Assembly (NCBI GenBank): GCA_022866185.1
Contig: JALHUG010000165.1
Location: forward strand, 1 to 10,132
Origin: Dehalococcoidia bacterium
GTDB lineage: Bacteria > Chloroflexota > Dehalococcoidia > SM23-28-2
DNA: 10,132 bases
Direction of reading: 5' to 3'
A model generated the notes under the pieces. That model was not told the origin of the DNA. It searched no databases and was given only the letters and a program-made list of their open reading frames with translations. The first letter of the stretch is position 1. Every line of letters begins with the position of its first letter. Shown one piece after another: positions 6,327-10,132 of the stretch. Both the position numbers and the translations under genes were made by a program.

Positions 6327-6428
6327 CGACGCAGCGCGCAGCGCAAGCTGGTGGGTGGCCTCTCCGAGGTGTGGTTCGGCTACTACGGGTACGTGGACTG
6401 GAGCCAGGTGCTTGACTGGCACCGCTAG
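6321..6428 (+). pseudogene. Coding-like 3' gene remnant of about 35 codons
   Basis: A plus-strand frame opens right after a TAA (6318-6320) and ends at TAG 6426-6428. By hand count 32 of 35 codons end in G or C while about 46% of second positions are G or C, the pattern of real genes in GC-rich genomes. It includes EVWFGYYGYVDWSQVLDWHR, which reads like the C-terminus of a real protein. There is no ATG and no ribosome binding site; the only start-like codon is GTG 6351. I do not recognise the family. Its stop overlaps the convergent methyltransferase stop through a shared CTAG. It is best taken as a decayed gene end, though chance cannot be excluded for so short a frame. Confidence 0.35.
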
Positions 6429-7147
6429 GGCTTGCGGAAGACGGCCAGCAGGTTTACCCGCAGCGGCGCCAGGGCCTCGAATCGATTGACCAGCCGCTCG
6501 TAGGCCACGCCCAGGGCGAAGGCCAGAGGGTGGAAGGCCAGGTAGACGGGCGGCGTCTCGAACAGGCGCAGCGCGGCGACCCGCAGGCCGGCCTGCCGCG
6601 CGAGCCGTCGCAAGCGGCGGGGCGTGTTGGCTCGATACAGCGTGGGGTGAATCTCCTCCGACGTGAGGCCGCGGCCGCGGGCTACCAGCCGCTGAAGGGC
6701 AGGGGGCAGGAGCGAGGCCAGGAGGGGGACGTAGTGAAAGCGGTTGGGGGTGAGGACGAGCAGTCGCCCTTGGGGCCTGAGGATGCGGGCCAGCTCGCGG
6801 AAGGCCGAGTCGGGCTCCGCCAGGTGCTCCAGCACGTGCTTGCAGATAATGAGGTCGAAGGTTTCGCTGGCGAAGGGGAGGGCGGTGAGGCTTGCCCGCA
6901 GCGGCCAATCGATGTTGGGGTTGTGGGCCACGTCTGAGGACAGGTCGACCCCCACGATGAGGCTGGCCCGCCCTCGCAGGTTGTAGGTGAAGAGGCGGCC
7001 GCTGCCGCAGCCGGCGTCCAGCACGCGGTCGCCGGGGCGCACCAGGCACTCGATGGCCTCCAAGAAGCGCCGCTCCAGCTCGCCCACGGCCGAGGGGCCG
7101 TAGAAGCGGCACACCAGCTCTCGCTCACGCCAGCGCAGCTTCGGCAA
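6425..7147 (-). CDS. Class I SAM-dependent methyltransferase (UbiE/Methyltransf_11 type)
   Basis: This 240-residue protein transfers a methyl group from S-adenosylmethionine; the substrate is unknown. Motif I, RVLDAGCGSGRLF, is at residues 41-53. The ribose-binding acid is Asp68 in VGVDLS. Motifs II/III are FDLIICKHVLEHL (97-109) and LRPQGRLLVLTPN (123-135), typical of the Methyltransf_11 group that acts on small molecules, quinones, lipids or glycans. The C-terminal part (about 140-240) is rich in Arg, Pro and Leu, with a hydrophobic stretch near 199-215 that may contact membrane or lipid. The start is TTG rather than ATG, chosen because AGGAGGT sits 6 bases upstream and the protein reads naturally from there. 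It may be co-transcribed with the two genes upstream (7322-8376), 174 bases away, in the same direction. Confidence 0.88.
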   Translation of the reverse strand: MPKLRWRERELVCRFYGPSAVGELERRFLEAIECLVRPGDRVLDAGCGSGRLFTYNLRGRASLIVGVDLSSDVAHNPNIDWPLRASLTALPFASETFDLIICKHVLEHLAEPDSAFRELARILRPQGRLLVLTPNRFHYVPLLASLLPPALQRLVARGRGLTSEEIHPTLYRANTPRRLRRLARQAGLRVAALRLFETPPVYLAFHPLAFALGVAYERLVNRFEALAPLRVNLLAVFRKP

Positions 7148-7153
7148 GGATCT

Positions 7154-7160
7154 ACCTCCT
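7154..7160 (-). promoter_or_regulatory. Strong Shine-Dalgarno deciding a TTG start
   Basis: AGGAGGT on the minus strand, 6 bases before the TTG at 7147-7145, is a full-consensus ribosome binding site. It fixes the start of the methyltransferase although TTG is a rare initiator. An ATG 20-22 bases further upstream (7169-7167) lies in another frame. Confidence 0.75.
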
Positions 7161-7201
7161 GCTGCATGCTAAGGGATGTGGCAGTGGAGGGGAATGGTGT
7201 A

Positions 7202-7222
7202 CCCCCGCCTGCGCGTGGCGGC
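7202..7222. repeat. GC-rich hairpin resembling the intergenic repeat units
   Basis: CCGCC at 7205-7209 pairs with GGCGG at 7217-7221 over TGCGCGT. The left side shares CCCCCGCCTG with 1504-1513, the start of the structured repeat copy 1. It may be a reduced or decayed member of the same repeat family, but a match this short in GC-rich DNA can be chance. Confidence 0.35.
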
Positions 7223-7236
7223 GTGTCAGTTGAATG

Positions 7237-7308
7237 GGTGGTGGGGCCGCCTTCCATCTTCCACTGAAGCAGTTCGTTGGTGGTGGCGAGGTAGATGATG
7301 GGGCGCAT
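7237..7308 (-). pseudogene. Possible short gene or N-terminal remnant after the coupled pair
   Basis: An ATG at 7308-7306 follows GGAG by ten bases and lies 14 bases after the stop of the 134-residue gene. Its first 24 codons (MRPIIYLATTNELLQWKMEG and four more) have about 88% G/C at third positions, as real genes here do. The frame stays open, but the sequence then becomes Pro/Thr/Ser-rich at the GC-rich hairpin and runs as a meaningless frame into the methyltransferase gene. It could be the decayed start of a lost gene, or a short leader peptide. No family is recognised. Confidence 0.25.
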
Positions 7309-7321
7309 GGCCGCCTATCTC

Positions 7322-7726
7322 CTAGTCCTCGGACGGGACTTGCCGCACCCTGTCACCGACCTTGACGTAGCTTTCCTCGTCGGAGAGCGGGGGCGGCAGC
7401 TCTGAGTCCTCAATCCTCAGCGTTCTCACGCGCCGGGTTGCGACCATCGGGGGGATGAGGGGGAGGAACGGAAAGAGGCCGGGGGTCTCGTAAATCTCGT
7501 ACGTCCGGCAAATGGAGAGCCTTTCGAGCACCTCGGTCACCTTCACCTTGACCTTGTACCGCTCTATCTGGCCGAGCAGCTCGCGGGTGTCGGGATCCTC
7601 GACCCGCAGAGGCACGTCGGCCAGGATGGCGAAGATCATGCCGGGCTCGACATCATCTTTGTCGCCCAGGTTGATGGCCACCTCCCTAACGCTGACAATC
7701 GCGGCTACTTTGCCCTCCAGTATCAT
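7322..7726 (-). CDS. Small soluble protein of unknown function, paired with the membrane protein upstream
   Basis: The product has 134 residues, no signal peptide and no membrane helix, so it is probably cytoplasmic. I do not recognise a named family. The visible pattern is a beta-rich domain: GKVAAIVSVREVAINLG (5-21), then DDVEPGMIFAILAD (24-37), EDPDTRELLGQIE (43-55) and an alternating KVKVKVTEVLERLSICRTYE (58-77), ending in YVKVGDRVRQVP (120-131). The INLG...V.PG...I and VGDRV elements recall beta-barrel domains such as the C-terminal domain of FlgT-like proteins, but that likeness is weak. The start ATG overlaps the upstream stop by four bases (ATGA), and GGAGGGAG lies just before, so translation is coupled. 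The upstream membrane protein appears to carry a divergent copy of the same domain, suggesting that the two interact. Confidence 0.75.
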   Translation of the reverse strand: MILEGKVAAIVSVREVAINLGDKDDVEPGMIFAILADVPLRVEDPDTRELLGQIERYKVKVKVTEVLERLSICRTYEIYETPGLFPFLPLIPPMVATRRVRTLRIEDSELPPPLSDEESYVKVGDRVRQVPSED

Positions 7727-8376
7727 GACGCTCCCTCCCCCGGTAAGCTCTGTATCCTGTCACCGATCGCCCGGACATCGGCCTCTCGCACGACGAGGAT
7801 GCTGTCAGGCAGGGTTGGGAGCGTTGGCTCCCGAAGGTACCCGCCCAGCACGGGGTCGCTGTCGAGGACGTCCGCGAAGCACCGGCCCGCCCGGAAAGCC
7901 GAGACCTGCGCGCGCCCTACTACGCCAACGCCCGCCTTGTCCACGATCAGCAGGTACTCCCCCTCGGTGACGCCGTTCGACCGCCCCAAGCCGAGGATGA
8001 TTTGAGGGGGCTCCCTCCCCCTTTGCAAGCCTATCACCGGGAGTGCCTGCACGCGCCCGTAGAGTGCGTGCTCCGCCGTAATCTCCCTGGCGTACTCGAA
8101 GAGCCCCTCGTAAGACCGCGCCCGTCGCCACTGGGCGTGGGCCCAGCCCAGAAGGAATGGGCAGTGTACTAACACAGCCGCTCCGCCCGTTATCCCCACA
8201 GAAATGAGCGCCACTAGCGACCAGCTTAACGGCGTGAGGGCACGGGCCGTAAGCACAAACGCGAGGAGGCTCACTGCCACGCTCACGATGGTGACGGTCA
8301 GCGTTACCTTGGGCGTATACCGAGGCACCTCGATGTAGCTTGGGTAGCGCGGCGGCTCTCGTAACAACTCAACCAC
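7723..8376 (-). CDS. Two-helix membrane protein of unknown function with a cytoplasmic-type domain
   Basis: This 217-residue protein starts with GTG. Residues 24-43 and about 50-72 form two hydrophobic helices joined by a very short turn, so both ends should be on the same side of the membrane, probably the cytoplasm. Residues 75-105 are charged (AHAQWRRARSYEGLFEYARE). The C-terminal domain, about 106-215, reads YGRVQAL, PQIILGLGRSNGVTEGEYLL (124-143), VGRAQVSAFRAGRCFADVLD (153-172) and AIGDRIQSLP (203-212). This order parallels GKVAAI, VAINLGDKDDVEPGMIF and VGDRVRQVP in the overlapping downstream protein, so the two likely share a domain. No family is recognised. A promoter-like pair lies 30-58 bases upstream, and the short leader can form a hairpin. 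The gene diverges from polA. Confidence 0.75.
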   Translation of the reverse strand: MVELLREPPRYPSYIEVPRYTPKVTLTVTIVSVAVSLLAFVLTARALTPLSWSLVALISVGITGGAAVLVHCPFLLGWAHAQWRRARSYEGLFEYAREITAEHALYGRVQALPVIGLQRGREPPQIILGLGRSNGVTEGEYLLIVDKAGVGVVGRAQVSAFRAGRCFADVLDSDPVLGGYLREPTLPTLPDSILVVREADVRAIGDRIQSLPGEGAS

Positions 8377-8405
8377 TCCAGCGCCGGGTCGGCGGTTCAG
8401 CAGCG

Positions 8406-8434
8406 AGTATAACTCTCCCGCCCATGCCCATCAA
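8406..8434 (-). promoter_or_regulatory. Promoter for the unknown membrane/soluble gene pair
   Basis: On the minus strand TTGATG (8434-8429, four of six) and TATACT (8411-8406, five of six) are separated by exactly 17 bases. Transcription would begin near 8399, giving a leader of about 23 bases before GTG 8376. Most of that leader is a hairpin: CGCCG at 8382-8386 with CGGCG at 8390-8394. No Shine-Dalgarno is evident. Confidence 0.55.
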
Positions 8435-8475
8435 GCCCTCTCGCCTGGTCCCGCCTCCCAGGCCAGCTCCCCCGA

Positions 8476-8484
8476 TGCTATAAT
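8476..8484 (+). promoter_or_regulatory. Extended -10 promoter of polA, probably leaderless
   Basis: TGCTATAAT is a perfect extended -10 element (TGN plus TATAAT, hexamer at 8479-8484). No good -35 hexamer lies 16-18 bases before it, which an extended -10 can tolerate. Six bases (8485-8490) separate it from GTG 8491, so the expected transcription start is at or next to the first base of the start codon. There is no Shine-Dalgarno and no room for one. Confidence 0.65.
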
Positions 8485-8490
8485 CCCTCT

Positions 8491-10132
8491 GTGAGCGAGA
8501 CGCGCGACAAGCCTCTGCTGGTTCTCCTAGACGGCCACGGCATCATCCACCGCGCCTATCATGCTGTGAAGGAGCCCCTCACTGTGCGCAAGACGGGCGA
8601 GGTGGTGACAGCCGCCTATGGCTTCGCCAACACGCTGCTCTCCGTCCTCCAGGAGCTGAGGCCCACCCACCTGGCGGTGGCCTTGGACAAGGGCAGGGTC
8701 ACCTTCCGCCACGAGCAGGACCCGAACTACAAGGCTCACCGCGTCGAGATGCCGGAGGACCTGAGGGCCCAGATCGGCCGCTGCCGCGAGCTCATCGAGA
8801 CCTTCGGCATCCCCATCTACGAACTGGATAACTACGAGGCCGATGACGTGCTGGGCACCCTGGCCCGCCAGGCAGTGGAGCAGGGCATCGAGACCTATCT
8901 GGTGTCTCTGGACAGCGATATCGCCCAGTTGGTGCGGCCCGGCGTCCATCTCTTCATGTTTCGCCCCTACCAGCGCGACACGGTGATCTACGACGACGCC
9001 GAGGACGTGCGCCAGCGCTACGGCGTATGGCCCCAGCAGATGACCGATCTCAAAGGCCTCAAGGGCGATGCCTCGGACAACATCCCGGGCGTGCCCGGCG
9101 TGGGTGACAAGACGGCCGCCAAGCTGCTCGAGCAGTATGGGAGCGTGGAGGGCGTCCTGGAGCACATCGACGAGGTGGAGCCGGAGCGACTGCGGGAGGC
9201 CCTGCGCGCCCACCGCGAGCAGGCCCTAAAGAGCAAGGCCCTGGCCACCATCGTGGCTGACGCCCCCGTCACCCTCGACCTGGAGGCCTGCCGCTTCGAC
9301 CGCTACGACCACGACAAGGTGCTCGACCTCTTCCGCGAGCTGGAGTTCCGCAGCCTGATCCCCCGCCTGCCCGACCTGGAGCCGATGGCGGAGGAGGCGG
9401 CGGGGCCAGCGTCGGCGGTGAAAGAGGCCGCCGCTGGGGTGGACTACCGTCTGGTGCAGACGGAGGAGGAACTGGAAGCCCTGACCAGGCGTTTCGAGGC
9501 CCAGCGGTCGTTCACCTTCGACACCGAGACCACCGACGTCGACGCCATGCGGGCGCGGCTGGTGGGCATCGCCATCGCCCTGGGGTCGGGCCAAGCCTAC
9601 TACATCCCCGTCGGCCACCGCCTGGCCGCCAGCCAGCTTCCGCTGGCGACGGTTCTGCGGCGCCTGGGGCCTCTGTTCGAGGACGAAGGCATCGAGAAGG
9701 TGGCGCACAACGCCAAGTACGACATGCTCATCCTGGCCAACGAGGGCGTCTGGACCCGCAACCTGACCTTCGACACGATGATCGCCGCCTACCTGCTGGG
9801 CGAGGGCGGCGGCGGCAGCTATCGCCTGGGGGAGGGCGCTCTCTCCCTCAAATGGCTGGCCTCCAAGCGATTGGGCGTCGAGATGACGCCTATCAGCGAC
9901 CTCATCGGCAAGGGGAGCAAGCAGATCTCCATGTCCGTGGTGGACGTGGAGGTGGCCGGCCGCTACGCCTGCGCCGACGCCGACATGACCGGCCGCCTGC
10001 GCTCGCTGATGGAGGAGGAGCTGCGCCAGCAGAACCTCTCGCCTCTGTTCGTGGAGGTGGAGATGCCCCTCGTGCCGGTGCTGGCCCGCATGGAGATGGC
10101 GGGGGTGGCCCTGGACGCGGCGGTGCTGCGGG
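8491..10132 (+). CDS. polA: DNA polymerase I, 3' end outside the window
   Basis: 547 codons are present of the 900 or so usual for the family. The protein repairs and fills DNA and removes Okazaki primers. The 5'-nuclease domain (1 to about 290) shows LLVLLDGHG with Asp14, FRHEQDPNYKAHR, NYEADDVLG, SLDSDIAQLV (usually GDRD) and the H3TH region LKGDASDNIPGVPGVGDK. The 3'-5' exonuclease domain (about 310-510) keeps all proofreading residues: Asp344 and Glu346 in FDTETT, Asn407 and Asp411 in HNAKYD, and Tyr492 and Asp496 in YACADAD, unlike Taq polymerase. The frame leaves the window at MEMAGVALDAAVLR, just inside the polymerase domain, before motif A. GTG 8491 is chosen because the first motif follows at the normal distance and a perfect -10 box ends six bases upstream. 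The gene is divergent from the unknown pair. Confidence 0.96.
   Translation, partial: MSETRDKPLLVLLDGHGIIHRAYHAVKEPLTVRKTGEVVTAAYGFANTLLSVLQELRPTHLAVALDKGRVTFRHEQDPNYKAHRVEMPEDLRAQIGRCRELIETFGIPIYELDNYEADDVLGTLARQAVEQGIETYLVSLDSDIAQLVRPGVHLFMFRPYQRDTVIYDDAEDVRQRYGVWPQQMTDLKGLKGDASDNIPGVPGVGDKTAAKLLEQYGSVEGVLEHIDEVEPERLREALRAHREQALKSKALATIVADAPVTLDLEACRFDRYDHDKVLDLFRELEFRSLIPRLPDLEPMAEEAAGPASAVKEAAAGVDYRLVQTEEELEALTRRFEAQRSFTFDTETTDVDAMRARLVGIAIALGSGQAYYIPVGHRLAASQLPLATVLRRLGPLFEDEGIEKVAHNAKYDMLILANEGVWTRNLTFDTMIAAYLLGEGGGGSYRLGEGALSLKWLASKRLGVEMTPISDLIGKGSKQISMSVVDVEVAGRYACADADMTGRLRSLMEEELRQQNLSPLFVEVEMPLVPVLARMEMAGVALDAAVLR

Noticed and set aside
8527..9213. Minus-strand frame of 228 codons, and others at 9018-9272 and 9226-9708
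   Set aside because: All are antisense to polA, whose nuclease and exonuclease motifs run through this whole stretch on the plus strand.

Overview
The window is a GC-rich bacterial chromosomal segment with tightly packed, mostly metabolic genes. Both ends are cut: a beta-ketoacyl-ACP synthase enters at the left edge and DNA polymerase I leaves at the right edge. The gene mix (KAS II, a hotdog thioesterase, two CaiB/BaiF family CoA-transferases, an SDR, an LpxL-like acyltransferase), the GC-rich codon use and a probable leaderless GTG start would fit Chloroflexota (Dehalococcoidia-like) or an actinobacterial-type genome. This placement is an inference from gene content; there is no rRNA, tRNA or other decisive marker here.

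Layout. 1-1447 (+): the 3' part of a fabF-like gene, then a PaaI-like thioesterase 3 bases later, probably one operon. 1448-1781: a gene-free stretch dense in nested inverted repeats. It holds two related GC-rich elements, each an outer stem closing over two small hairpins, followed by two more overlapping hairpins. 1782-2693 (+): a lipid A/PIM-type acyltransferase. Converging on it from the minus strand is an acyl-CoA/oxidoreductase group (CaiB-like at 6179-4887, CaiB-like at 4867-3641, SDR at 3491-2739), with a good promoter at 6211-6238. 6180-6424: an 11-bp perfect inverted repeat and a coding-like gene fragment. 6425-7147 (-): a SAM methyltransferase with a TTG start and a strong Shine-Dalgarno. 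7322-8376 (-): two translationally coupled genes of unknown function, a two-helix membrane protein and a small soluble protein that appear to share one domain type. 8377-8490: a compact divergent promoter region. 8491-end (+): polA with intact 5'-nuclease and proofreading motifs, cut at the start of the polymerase domain.

The KAS and thioesterase could extend or release acyl chains. The two CoA-transferases and the SDR look like a small pathway that activates and oxidises or reduces an organic acid as its CoA thioester; the substrate cannot be read from sequence. No defence system, CRISPR array, transposase or phage gene was seen. The items most worth a second look are the structured intergenic repeats, the coupled membrane/soluble gene pair with the shared domain, the second CoA-transferase that lacks the usual catalytic Asp, and the apparently leaderless polA.
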